A stretch of 64,000 bases of DNA from Pedobacter kyungheensis (GTDB taxonomy: Bacteria; Bacteroidota; Bacteroidia; Sphingobacteriales; Sphingobacteriaceae): positions 124,001 through 188,000 of the forward strand of contig NZ_JSYN01000020.1 of assembly GCF_000812965.1 (NCBI RefSeq), in the 5' to 3' direction. Positions within the stretch are counted from its first letter, which is position 1. Every line of letters begins with the position of its first letter. A program made the position numbers and the translations under genes. Positions 15,603 through 24,260 of the stretch are shown piece after piece. The notes under the pieces were generated by a model. It did not search any database, had not been told where the DNA came from, and saw only the letters and a program-made list of their open reading frames with translations.

Positions 15603-17675
15603 TTAGTTGGGTATAGAAATAGAAAATGTAGAAGCGGGTAATCCTGCTTCGTTAATTAAATTGGCCCTGGTAAAAGGCTGCCAGGCATACAAAACCCGAC
15701 TTATGGTTTTGTCCGGCGGGATGTTTAGGTGTACCTCATTTTTAACAATGCTGGCTTTAACCGGAAAATGGGCGCCTGTAATGTCCTCCAGTTCGAATCC
15801 TGTTAATACGCTTGTCCCGGTAGTTTTAAGCTTTTGAGCACTGGTAAAGTTGATCACAATGGAAGTTTTAACCTTCACTGCTTTCAAAGCTATGGGGCCA
15901 CTGGCCACTACATTTTGATGATAGGTATTTCTAAGCGCCAGCAAAGCCAACCGTTCGCCGATTTCTTTTTTGTGTATAGGATGCACGTTTAGCGAGTCGC
16001 CCAGATCGGAGCTTACTGCCATGCCCGAATTGGGAATAGCTGCCTGTAATTTTCGCTGTGCATCTCTAAAATAGGGCCATGATGGCCTGTCAATAGACGA
16101 TAGCTGTACATAATAAAAAGGGAAGTTATCGTTCCACTTTGCCCGCCAGCTCTTAACCAACAAAGGAAACTCATTGTTAAAAAGTTCTACATTATGGGCA
16201 TTACTCTCACCCTGGTACCAGATTACACCATTAATCGGGAATGCCGTAATAGCTGCTACGCCTGCCTCATAATTGTAAGCAGGTGCATAAGGATGTCTTT
16301 GCTTTGGATTAACCGCATTTTTTAGGTTTACACCGGCTCTTTCGCGTACCCAATCTTGCAAAAAGTCTGATTTGCGCCAATTATCCAGCATGTCAACCAG
16401 TAAATTATCTTGTTCCATAGTCCTTCTATCGAGCCATGATTCGAGCGGAGAACCACCTACAGCCAGCTCAATTAAACCAATGGGAACTTTTTCATCCCTG
16501 GCTAGTTGTTCACCAAAGTAATAAGCTACGGCTGAAAAATCTCTGGCAGCATCATCACTCAAGTTTTGCCAGGTACCCGAAAAATAGTTAAGCTGGTTGA
16601 GCTGATCCAATGTTGTTTTATCCCATGCGGTGTTATCGGTTTCGGCCAAAGGCTTAAATTTTAAGAGCCTGAGGGGCATTTTGGTGTTTAAATACTGTAA
16701 GGTAGCTGCCCCTGTAGCTGATGATTTTAGCGGGAAGGCCATATTCGATTGCCCGGAACAAAGCCAGACATCGCCAATGAGGATATTTTTAAGTACGAGG
16801 CTATTTCCCGGTCCGCTGATTTTCATCTGGTAAGGGCCTCCGTATCGCATGGGAGGAAAAATAATCTTCCACCTTCCATCGGCACCGGCAACTGTATGGC
16901 TGGTTTTCCCGTTAAAACTGACCATTATTTCCTCACCTGCATTGGCTTTACCATAAACGGGGATGTTTTTATCGCGTTGCAACACCATATTGCTGCTAAA
17001 CAGCTTGTCTGGTTGAAAGCCACCAAAATTACCCGTTATGGCACGGTAGATTGTTCTGGCAATTATTGTGGCTCCTGTGCTATCGGGATGCAGATTATCG
17101 GCAAAAAGCTCCGGGCGATTGTGTAGAGGTATATTCAGATCAACCGGCACCGCCTTATTGAATTTAGCTACGGATAGAATCTTTTCCTGCACCTGCCAAT
17201 ACCAGTCGCGCGTACCCGATTTAAACCTGGGGTGACCGCTAAAAATCGGTGTAAGCTTACAGATGTACACTTTAAGCTTCGGGTTTTGCTGTTTTAAGGT
17301 ATCAATTAACCATTGGTAATCGGCCTGAAATTGATCTTTATAATTTGGCCAGTTACGCGGATCTGTATCATTTAAACCCAAGTGAATGATGGCAATATCT
17401 GCCCTAAAATTCAGCACTTCGCGAAATTCTTTTGTTTTAAAATAAGGATTGTGGCCTTTTTTTAGCAAGGTTGCTCCGCTATGTCCGAAATTACCTACCT
17501 GGTAATTATCGCCCAAAAGTTGTTGTAATTGCGTGGGATAAGCCTGTTTTTCAGGTTGGGCCAACAAATAACCAGCGGTAACGGAATTACCAATACAGGC
17601 CACTTTTATTTTTTGACTGTAGCCTTTGGTTTGGACTAAAAAAGCCAGCAAAATTAAGCTCCAAAAAATCTTCAT
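15603..17675 (-). CDS. two-domain SGNH hydrolase: GDSL esterase plus sialate O-acetylesterase
   Basis: 690 residues with a signal peptide (about 1-20). The first domain (about 22-210) is a GDSL/SGNH esterase with IGNSVTAGY as nucleophile block, IIHLGLNDTD, and the Asp-His pair in DNLHPD (about 193-198). The second (about 215-690) is a sialate-O-acetylesterase type domain with CSGQSNM (Ser310) and WYQGESN (about 480-486). It would remove O-acetyl groups that block sialidase and lyase action. The double-esterase arrangement is seen in sialate esterases of the phylum. It sits 7 bp after the sialidase gene and 1 bp before the 2-epimerase, so it belongs to the same operon. Periplasmic or surface location is expected. 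Confidence 0.88.
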   Translation of the reverse strand: MKIFWSLILLAFLVQTKGYSQKIKVACIGNSVTAGYLLAQPEKQAYPTQLQQLLGDNYQVGNFGHSGATLLKKGHNPYFKTKEFREVLNFRADIAIIHLGLNDTDPRNWPNYKDQFQADYQWLIDTLKQQNPKLKVYICKLTPIFSGHPRFKSGTRDWYWQVQEKILSVAKFNKAVPVDLNIPLHNRPELFADNLHPDSTGATIIARTIYRAITGNFGGFQPDKLFSSNMVLQRDKNIPVYGKANAGEEIMVSFNGKTSHTVAGADGRWKIIFPPMRYGGPYQMKISGPGNSLVLKNILIGDVWLCSGQSNMAFPLKSSATGAATLQYLNTKMPLRLLKFKPLAETDNTAWDKTTLDQLNQLNYFSGTWQNLSDDAARDFSAVAYYFGEQLARDEKVPIGLIELAVGGSPLESWLDRRTMEQDNLLVDMLDNWRKSDFLQDWVRERAGVNLKNAVNPKQRHPYAPAYNYEAGVAAITAFPINGVIWYQGESNAHNVELFNNEFPLLVKSWRAKWNDNFPFYYVQLSSIDRPSWPYFRDAQRKLQAAIPNSGMAVSSDLGDSLNVHPIHKKEIGERLALLALRNTYHQNVVASGPIALKAVKVKTSIVINFTSAQKLKTTGTSVLTGFELEDITGAHFPVKASIVKNEVHLNIPPDKTISRVLYAWQPFTRANLINEAGLPASTFSISIPN

Positions 17676-17682
17676 GATTGAT

Positions 17683-19239
17683 TTACCTGATAATTTCGCT
17701 CACCGGAATGCGGACAAAATACAAATCCCTCACCCCTTCGTAAAAGAAACCAATGGTTTTATCGTCGATTTTAGTCAGCGAAGAATAGCCGTAAAATTTC
17801 CGTTCATCAATAAGTAACTGGTTTTTAGCATCCCAGCTTTCGCCCAGGTCTAAACTGGCTTTAATGGTTAAATTGTAGCGGGCAGTTTGTGCATTATCGT
17901 TACCGAAAAACACCACTTCTTTTTGCTTTCCTTTAACATTTACAATTGCTTTAATGAAACTGGCCATGCAAACCGGATCGGCTAAGGTTCGGTAAGAAGT
18001 AGCGTGCTCGAGCCAGGTTTTACCCATATCACTGGTGGTGGCTACGCTCCTAAAACTCCCGCGGTTATCGCGCATGTTTAACATCAGCACACCTGGTGTA
18101 GTTTCTATTAGCTGACTCTCGGTGGTATTCGGTTTAGGCCCGTCTTCAGTTTTCCAGGTTTTACCATGATCGACGCTGTACACCAAAGTAGAATAAGGCA
18201 TGGCATGCTCATCCCAATATTGAGCGGCAAATACCAGTTTACCATCGGCCATGGCGATACCGCTTCCAGGTCCGTTAAAAAACAGGTTCCAGGCAGGGTC
18301 TTTGGTGCCCGCAGTAATGCTTTTGGGTGCCGACCAGGTAAGACCGTCATCATCACTGCTTACCAGTACCAATTGCCCGGTAACGTCTTCTGATAAGCCG
18401 GGTTTAGAGCCGGCAATAGAGCGGTTTCCTTTGCTCCACAAGGCAGCTACCCATATTTTTTTGGTAATTGGATCGAAAAGCACAGCCGGATCGCCCACCC
18501 CGTTATTTTCATTGGGTTCGCCCATGTCCATAATTACTTTTGTGGCTTGCCAGGTACGGCCGCCATCGGTACTGCGGCTTGTTCCTACATCAATATTGCC
18601 CGGTAAATCGCCTGAATTTTTATAGCGGATATCGTAAACGGTAATTAAGGTGCCCTTGTCGGTAGTAGCGATACCCGGAATGCGGAAAGTATTCACGCCA
18701 TCATCGCCGGCTTTTTTAACCGCTACGCCTAATCTTTTCACATATCCTGCACCCTCTTCAGCAACACGATAAGTTTTTGCATGGGCATCTTCCAGCTGGT
18801 TAACATGAAATTCAATTTTCGAATCGATATCGGCATCGGCCTTAAGTTTAGCGGTAAACCAAAGGTAATGAACCCCCGGTTTTAGGTTAAGATTTACATC
18901 GAAACTGATATTTACAGTTGAAGGATTAAGGGCAAGCAGTTTATTTTTTTCGTTAAAAAGCGGCTCTGCACCCGTAAAATACAGATCCAGCTTTTCGATG
19001 GCCTTTATGCCTTCCGGATTAAGCTTTGTAGTGATTTTTTTAAGCGGGATTTCTGTTCCGGCCGGAACATATATCCTTAAGCGCAAAAGCTGATTGCTTT
19101 CCATCCCCTTCAAAACCGGAATAACCTGCGCAGTGGAACTAATTTCGATACCTTTTTGCGAAAAAGCCTGGAGTGTACTAAGTGTAAGCAGGACTAATAA
19201 TCCAAACTGTATTTTATTTTTAATCAATTTCATCATCAT
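17683..19239 (-). CDS. nanH: exo-alpha-sialidase (GH33)
   Basis: Releases terminal sialic acid. The frame is open to 19311, but that would overlap the carrier gene by 62 bp. The ATG triplet run at 19239-19231 gives a normal signal peptide (LIKNKIQFGLLVLLTLSTLQ) 10 bp after the carrier stop. From that start the protein has about 518 residues: an N-terminal BNR-associated domain (about 30-165), then a six-blade propeller. The FRIP block with the first catalytic-site Arg is at about 185-188. Five Asp boxes are visible: STDGGRTW, SDDDGLTW, SVDHGKTW, TSDMGKTW and SLDLGESW. It is probably periplasmic or surface-exposed. Confidence 0.92.
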   Translation of the reverse strand: MMMKLIKNKIQFGLLVLLTLSTLQAFSQKGIEISSTAQVIPVLKGMESNQLLRLRIYVPAGTEIPLKKITTKLNPEGIKAIEKLDLYFTGAEPLFNEKNKLLALNPSTVNISFDVNLNLKPGVHYLWFTAKLKADADIDSKIEFHVNQLEDAHAKTYRVAEEGAGYVKRLGVAVKKAGDDGVNTFRIPGIATTDKGTLITVYDIRYKNSGDLPGNIDVGTSRSTDGGRTWQATKVIMDMGEPNENNGVGDPAVLFDPITKKIWVAALWSKGNRSIAGSKPGLSEDVTGQLVLVSSDDDGLTWSAPKSITAGTKDPAWNLFFNGPGSGIAMADGKLVFAAQYWDEHAMPYSTLVYSVDHGKTWKTEDGPKPNTTESQLIETTPGVLMLNMRDNRGSFRSVATTSDMGKTWLEHATSYRTLADPVCMASFIKAIVNVKGKQKEVVFFGNDNAQTARYNLTIKASLDLGESWDAKNQLLIDERKFYGYSSLTKIDDKTIGFFYEGVRDLYFVRIPVSEIIR

Positions 19240-19249
19240 TTTTGTTGAA

Positions 19250-20482
19250 TTAAGCATCTTCAAAATCATTAAACTTCGGTCGCAGAAAATAGAGCTGAAC
19301 CAGTAAAGCAATCAGCACAATAACCGAGAGCATGGCAAAATCTTTACCCAAGCTCCCCGAATCGGTCGATTTACCCAGAAAATCGGTGATAAAAGCACCC
19401 GCAAATACACCGGTCATATTCATGATCCCGTAGGCTGTAGCCCGGTATTTTGCCGAAACAAACTGGCACAGGATAGGCATATTATTGGCATCGAACATGC
19501 CATAACCAAAACCAAAACAAAATGCCGCCCCGATAATATTAAATAAGGAATGGCCAAAACCAATTAACAATAGCGATGGAATGGTTAAGGCCAAACCAAT
19601 GGCGCTGGTATAAATACGGCCTTTAATATTTTTCTGCACCCACCTGTCTGACAAAATCCCGCCAAAAATTACCCCTAAAAATGATGATGCGGCAATGGTA
19701 ATGGTCGAAATTGGCCCAGCCTGTGCCATATCTATTTTCAGATTATTGGCAAATAAAGTAGGTAACCAGTTTTTGGTTGCCCAGCCCGGTAAACTCGGAA
19801 TGGCAAAATAAATGAGGATTACCCAAAAAGAAATGTTGCTAAAAAGCAGTGCCAGGCCTTTAAAAAGATTTGGCTTTACCCGAATACTTTCACTTTCCTG
19901 CACGGTGGAAGCCTTTTTCTCCCGTAAGAAGAAAACCAGCACCAGTGCGTAAACAATGCCTACCAAGCCAAAGGAATGGAAAGTGGCCTGCCACGAAAAT
20001 TTCGAAGCAATGGTTGCACCGAAACCGCCCAGGGCCTGACCCATGTATAAACCCGTCATGTGAATACCAATGGCCACCGACCGTGTTTTGGAGCTGTGGT
20101 AATCGGCAATGAGCGATAAACCTGCAGGAATATATAATGCTTCGCTTACTCCCATTAAAGCCCTTAACCAGTAAATCTGATTAAAAGTAGTAGCATAGCC
20201 CATTAAAAAAGTAACTGCCGACCATACGAGTAAACTCCCCACAATGAGCCATTTACGGTTCAGTTTATCGGCAATAATGCCCGATACGGGGCTCATAAAA
20301 CCATAAATCCACAGAAAAATGGCCATTAAATAGCCAAAATTGGTTGCCGATTGCAGGTCTTGTATATCTACCTGCATGGCCGGCCGCATGGTAGAGAGCA
20401 TTTGGCGGTCCATGTAATTGAGCAGGGCCACAAACCAAAGTAAACCAACCACTACCCATGCATATCTTTTTGTTTCTTTCAT
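19250..20482 (-). CDS. nanT: MFS transporter, probable inner-membrane sialic-acid carrier
   Basis: 410 residues with twelve predicted membrane helices. The opening resembles the anion:cation symporter branch of the major facilitator superfamily (WFVALLNYMDRQMLSTMRPA). The loop between helices 2 and 3 has GIIADKLNRKWLIVGSLL, and the second half repeats it as GGILSDRWVQKNIKGRIYTS. It lies between the mutarotase (4-bp overlap with its end) and the sialidase, which argues for sialic-acid import across the inner membrane. Branch members also carry hexuronates, so the substrate is set by context. Confidence 0.85.
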   Translation of the reverse strand: MKETKRYAWVVVGLLWFVALLNYMDRQMLSTMRPAMQVDIQDLQSATNFGYLMAIFLWIYGFMSPVSGIIADKLNRKWLIVGSLLVWSAVTFLMGYATTFNQIYWLRALMGVSEALYIPAGLSLIADYHSSKTRSVAIGIHMTGLYMGQALGGFGATIASKFSWQATFHSFGLVGIVYALVLVFFLREKKASTVQESESIRVKPNLFKGLALLFSNISFWVILIYFAIPSLPGWATKNWLPTLFANNLKIDMAQAGPISTITIAASSFLGVIFGGILSDRWVQKNIKGRIYTSAIGLALTIPSLLLIGFGHSLFNIIGAAFCFGFGYGMFDANNMPILCQFVSAKYRATAYGIMNMTGVFAGAFITDFLGKSTDSGSLGKDFAMLSVIVLIALLVQLYFLRPKFNDFEDA

Positions 20483-21621
20483 TTGGCTGTTTTTATTTTA
20501 CCAGATAGAATTTTAGGCGTGCGTACGCCTGCTTTAATCTCCCCTCCTGCAATAATAATTTCATTTTCGAACCACACAGCCTGGGTGGTAACCGTTCCGT
20601 AAGGCATTGCGCCCGGAATTGCTGTCCAGACATTATGTGCAATATCATACTTCAATACTTTGCGGCTAAAACCAGGGTGTGCAGCCTGAATAACCGCTTT
20701 ACTTTGGTTCAGTTTTGCTTTTCTTTCTTCATCTTTCTCTCGATTTATTTCCCCGATCAGCCTTTCTACCTGATGGAAAGTTTTACCCTCGTCGCCACTA
20801 AATACCAGCAATTCTTGTTGCGCACTAACACCACAAGCTGCAGATAATGGGACAGGCAAAGATGTTTTGGCTTTCCAAACGGGATTTTTGATATCAAACA
20901 TCCATACATTTTTATAAATGGTACTGGTATCGCCCGAATTGCCTTTTCGGCCGCCGATTGCAAAAATTTTCGTTCCTGCGGTTAACAATACCGTATGCGA
21001 AACGGGTTGAGGCAGGTTAATTAATTTTTTCCAGCCTGCTGCTGTATTTTTCAAATCGAGCGTTAAAAACTGATCGGTGGCCCCACCGGTTGTTTCGCCC
21101 CCTGCCAGATATAAAATATCGCCCACCAGGGTTAAAGCAGCATTGGTTAGGCCTTCGGGTAAATCGGGAAGGGAATTAAGGGTTACCTTCCCGTTTTCCC
21201 ATTGCATGATAAAAGCTTTTTGGCTCAGACCGGTTTCATTTTCGCCACCGGCGATAACAATTCCACCGGGTGTGCTGCATACTGCCGCATAAGCCAGATG
21301 GAAAGGTAATTTGGCTTGATAGGGCCTTAAGGCTAATCCACGAGCCATTTTACGGTAGATAAAAATATCATCGTAATATTTCTTCTTCCCGCCCTCCCAA
21401 GGCATTTTATCTGGAAAATTTGTTCCCCCGGCAATGAAAAGTAAATGCTGGTGACTACCCGTAATGGCGCCGGCCAAACCAATAGACTGGCTTTGTATTG
21501 GCGCAGGCGGAATTTTAGCTACCACATTCCAACCTATGGTTTGAATATGCTGCTGCGCCTGTAATTTTGAAAATGAAATAGCGGTGAGCAAGAAAATAAG
21601 GTATAAAAAGAGTTTTTTCAT
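20479..21621 (-). CDS. nanM: N-acetylneuraminate mutarotase (cyclically permuted Kelch family)
   Basis: The open frame reaches 21738, overlapping the lyase gene, but Met at 21621 begins a clear signal peptide (KKLFLYLIFLLTAISFS). That start gives 380 residues and leaves 91 bp to the lyase. Kelch-type repeats with paired Gly recur along the chain: LLFIAGGTNFPD, IVIAGGENETG, LYLAGGETTGG, IFAIGGRKG and IIIAGGEI, as in NanM proteins. NanM speeds alpha/beta interconversion of free sialic acid in the periplasm before uptake. The gene overlaps the carrier start by 4 bp. Confidence 0.88.
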   Translation of the reverse strand: MKKLFLYLIFLLTAISFSKLQAQQHIQTIGWNVVAKIPPAPIQSQSIGLAGAITGSHQHLLFIAGGTNFPDKMPWEGGKKKYYDDIFIYRKMARGLALRPYQAKLPFHLAYAAVCSTPGGIVIAGGENETGLSQKAFIMQWENGKVTLNSLPDLPEGLTNAALTLVGDILYLAGGETTGGATDQFLTLDLKNTAAGWKKLINLPQPVSHTVLLTAGTKIFAIGGRKGNSGDTSTIYKNVWMFDIKNPVWKAKTSLPVPLSAACGVSAQQELLVFSGDEGKTFHQVERLIGEINREKDEERKAKLNQSKAVIQAAHPGFSRKVLKYDIAHNVWTAIPGAMPYGTVTTQAVWFENEIIIAGGEIKAGVRTPKILSGKIKTAK

Positions 21622-21712
21622 TAATGCGAATCGGGATTTAAATAAAGATAACAATTGCCTAACGATAATTAAGCCGATGCACTTTACCTTTAAACCTTTT
21701 CTGTTAATTTGT

Positions 21713-22636
21713 TTAATGTGCAGACCTGAAAGCCGCAAAGTCTAAACTTTCGACTTCACTTTTAAATTTTTCAAATTGCTGTTGGCCCATATTTTTTACA
21801 GGTAGCCTGAATTCGCCACAATCCATATCTACGAGTTTCATATAAGCTTTACCTGTTGCAATGCCGCCATATTTACCCAGTAAACGAATAAAATCTATCG
21901 ATTTTTGCTGAAGTGTGGCTGCAGTTTTCAGATCGTTCTGTTCAAAAGCATCAATTAACTGTTTATATAAGGGCGTAAGGTAATTAAAGGTACTGCCTAC
22001 AGCCCCTTTTGTGCCTAAAACCAATGCCGAAAGCATATTTTCGTCGCGGCCCCACAGCATATCGTATTTACCACCATTAAAATTCATGCAGGAAAGAAAA
22101 TCCATAAAATCTTCGTGGGTGTATTTTACACCGGCAAAATTGGGGATCTTACCATCTACAGCGGCCAGCAAATCGATCATATTGAGATTTGCACCTGTCA
22201 ATACGGGAATATGATAGTAATAAAAGGGCATATCGGGAACTTCGGCTGCAATTTCGGCACACATTTCGGCTAAAACAGCAACATTACCAGGTTTGAAGTA
22301 AGAAGGCGCGGTAAAGGAAACCCCGTATAACCCTACTTCCTGAGCATGTTTAGCCAGCGATTTACAGTCGGCCAGACAGGTGCCTCCTAATAAAGTCATT
22401 ACTTTAAAATCAGCATCCTGCGCTGTTGCTTTGCCCCATGCTTCAGCAACCTTCATTTTTTCTTCTTTGGTTAAGGAAACTCCCTCGCCTGTTGATCCAC
22501 AGATAAAGGCACCTGTAACACCATTTTTTTTCAAAAAATGATAGTATTTCGGAATCGCTTCCAGGTTTAATTCGCCGTTAGCATGAAAGGGGGTAAAAGG
22601 AGCTGCGATAAGACCTTCTAATTTAATGTTTTGCAT
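21713..22636 (-). CDS. nanA: N-acetylneuraminate lyase
   Basis: 307 residues of the DapA/NanA class I aldolase family. It splits sialic acid into N-acetylmannosamine and pyruvate in the cytosol. Seen in the sequence: the pyruvate-carboxylate loop GSTGEG (about 47-52), the catalytic Tyr in YYYHIPV (about 142), and the Schiff-base Lys171 in GVKYTHED. The His-Ile-Pro after Tyr and the length both fit lyases of the B. fragilis type better than dihydrodipicolinate synthase. It follows susD by 64 bp and heads the enzyme part of the locus. Confidence 0.93.
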   Translation of the reverse strand: MQNIKLEGLIAAPFTPFHANGELNLEAIPKYYHFLKKNGVTGAFICGSTGEGVSLTKEEKMKVAEAWGKATAQDADFKVMTLLGGTCLADCKSLAKHAQEVGLYGVSFTAPSYFKPGNVAVLAEMCAEIAAEVPDMPFYYYHIPVLTGANLNMIDLLAAVDGKIPNFAGVKYTHEDFMDFLSCMNFNGGKYDMLWGRDENMLSALVLGTKGAVGSTFNYLTPLYKQLIDAFEQNDLKTAATLQQKSIDFIRLLGKYGGIATGKAYMKLVDMDCGEFRLPVKNMGQQQFEKFKSEVESLDFAAFRSAH

Positions 22637-22700
22637 ATGATATATTGGTAATAATTAATTTAAGTGCCGGTATGCACCCCGAGCGCATACCAGCAATGTT

Positions 22701-24242
22701 TTAAAATACAGGATAGCCCGGATTTTGGTTAAGCGCCCTGTTATTGGTTAATGTACCACGGTCTAATGGCCACAACAATTTATAAGCTGTTGCCGCTGTA
22801 ACTGGTGTATATTCGTAAACATAAGTGTCGCCCATACGTCTTAAATCGTACCAGCGCTTGCCCTCGCCTACAAATTCCAGAAAACGTTCTTTTAAAATGG
22901 CTTCGTTCGGATTACTGTCTACCGTTTGGTTCGGATAGCCCAAAGTAGCCACGTTGTAATTTGCAGCATAACCCCTTGCCCTTACCAGGTTAATTTCCGT
23001 TGCAGGGTTTTCGCCCAGCATTACCTTGGCTTCGGCCAATAAAAGCAACAAATCGGCATACCTGTAAATTACGTAATCGTTGGTATAAACTCTGTTTCCT
23101 GCGTTTTGTTCGCCCAGGTATTTTTTAAGGAAAGCCCCTGCAATGGTATAAGCACCTGCTGTATTTTTAGCGTAGGCCGCCTGTATGCTGATATTTTTCC
23201 GAACATCGAGGTTACTGAATTTGCGGTAAGTTGCAATTTTAGTCGGTGCCCGCAACAATCCTCCATAATTATCGGTAGCTACATCAAATTTGCGGTTAGC
23301 CAGCGAATCGTAAAAGTTAACTATCAGCCCGGTTTGAGGCACAAAGTTGCCAATAAAACCTAAAGTTGCTTCATCGAGCTTATTTTTCGAAGCGAAAATA
23401 ATTTCATTATTATCCTTATTTGTGGTTGAAAAAACATCGGCATAGTTAGGCAGCAAAGAGGTGGTAACATTGCTTTGAATTTCTGTTAAAGCTGTTTTAG
23501 CCACGGTAGCATCAGCATTGCCTCCATCACGGTGTGCATTCCACAGGTAAACCTCGGCCTTGAGCATTTGAGTAGCGGCTTTAGACCAGAATCCTTTTTT
23601 GTTTTTGCTATCAAAAGCATAGCTTGTTCCGAAATTGTTGTTCGAAAGGTCGATATCCGCTTTAATTAATGCCATTACCTCAGCTTCGCTGGAAGCGGGT
23701 TTGGCGAGGTTGGCTACATCAACAGTGGTGGTTGGTTCGGTTTGTATAATTACCTTTCCCCAGCTCCGGTACATCTGGAAGTAATAAAAAGCACGCAAAC
23801 CATAAGCCATGGCCAGGTAGTTTTTCTTTTTGGCATCGGCTAAAATACTGGTGCTGTTTAATTTCTGAATGAGCAAATTGATCTGGTTAATATTGCTGTA
23901 AAAACCACCAAATGCACTTACACCGGCATTATCGGCATCTAAAGTTTGTAGCCACATGCGCTCCAAACCTTGGGTTGCCTCACCGGTAAATGTGGCTGTA
24001 GATCCGGGATCAGTACCAAAAATATCAGACCGCAGCTCACCCAAATACTGAAAACTTGAATTGTGCCCCCTGAACCTGGCATACACGCCATTTACAAAAG
24101 CATCAAACTGATCGGCCGTTTGCCAGTAACTGGCATCGCTTAAACTGCTCACCGGACTCAGGTCTAATCCGTTTTTGCATCCGCTTAAGGTTAATCCGAA
24201 CAGGCCAATTACTAATCCTATATTTCTAAATATCTTTTTCAT
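22701..24242 (-). CDS. SusD/RagB-family surface lipoprotein (sialic-acid locus)
   Basis: 513 residues. A lipoprotein signal peptide ends at LSGC (Cys about 22). The SusD-type alpha-helical scaffold follows: YLAMAYGLRAFYYFQMYRSWG (TPR-like), YADLLLLLAEAKVMLGE, and the C-terminal LKERFLEFVGEGKRWYDLRR with the usual N-ending PGYPVF. SusD proteins capture glycan outside the cell and feed the SusC pore. It lies 18 bp after susC and before the lyase, so sialic acid or sialoglycan is the likely ligand (NanU-like role). Confidence 0.93.
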   Translation of the reverse strand: MKKIFRNIGLVIGLFGLTLSGCKNGLDLSPVSSLSDASYWQTADQFDAFVNGVYARFRGHNSSFQYLGELRSDIFGTDPGSTATFTGEATQGLERMWLQTLDADNAGVSAFGGFYSNINQINLLIQKLNSTSILADAKKKNYLAMAYGLRAFYYFQMYRSWGKVIIQTEPTTTVDVANLAKPASSEAEVMALIKADIDLSNNNFGTSYAFDSKNKKGFWSKAATQMLKAEVYLWNAHRDGGNADATVAKTALTEIQSNVTTSLLPNYADVFSTTNKDNNEIIFASKNKLDEATLGFIGNFVPQTGLIVNFYDSLANRKFDVATDNYGGLLRAPTKIATYRKFSNLDVRKNISIQAAYAKNTAGAYTIAGAFLKKYLGEQNAGNRVYTNDYVIYRYADLLLLLAEAKVMLGENPATEINLVRARGYAANYNVATLGYPNQTVDSNPNEAILKERFLEFVGEGKRWYDLRRMGDTYVYEYTPVTAATAYKLLWPLDRGTLTNNRALNQNPGYPVF

Positions 24243-24260
24243 GTCTATCCTTAATTATTG

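Noticed and set aside
19240..19311. Longer N-terminus for the sialidase
   Set aside because: It would overlap the carrier gene by 62 bp, and a proper signal peptide begins at the ATG run near 19239.
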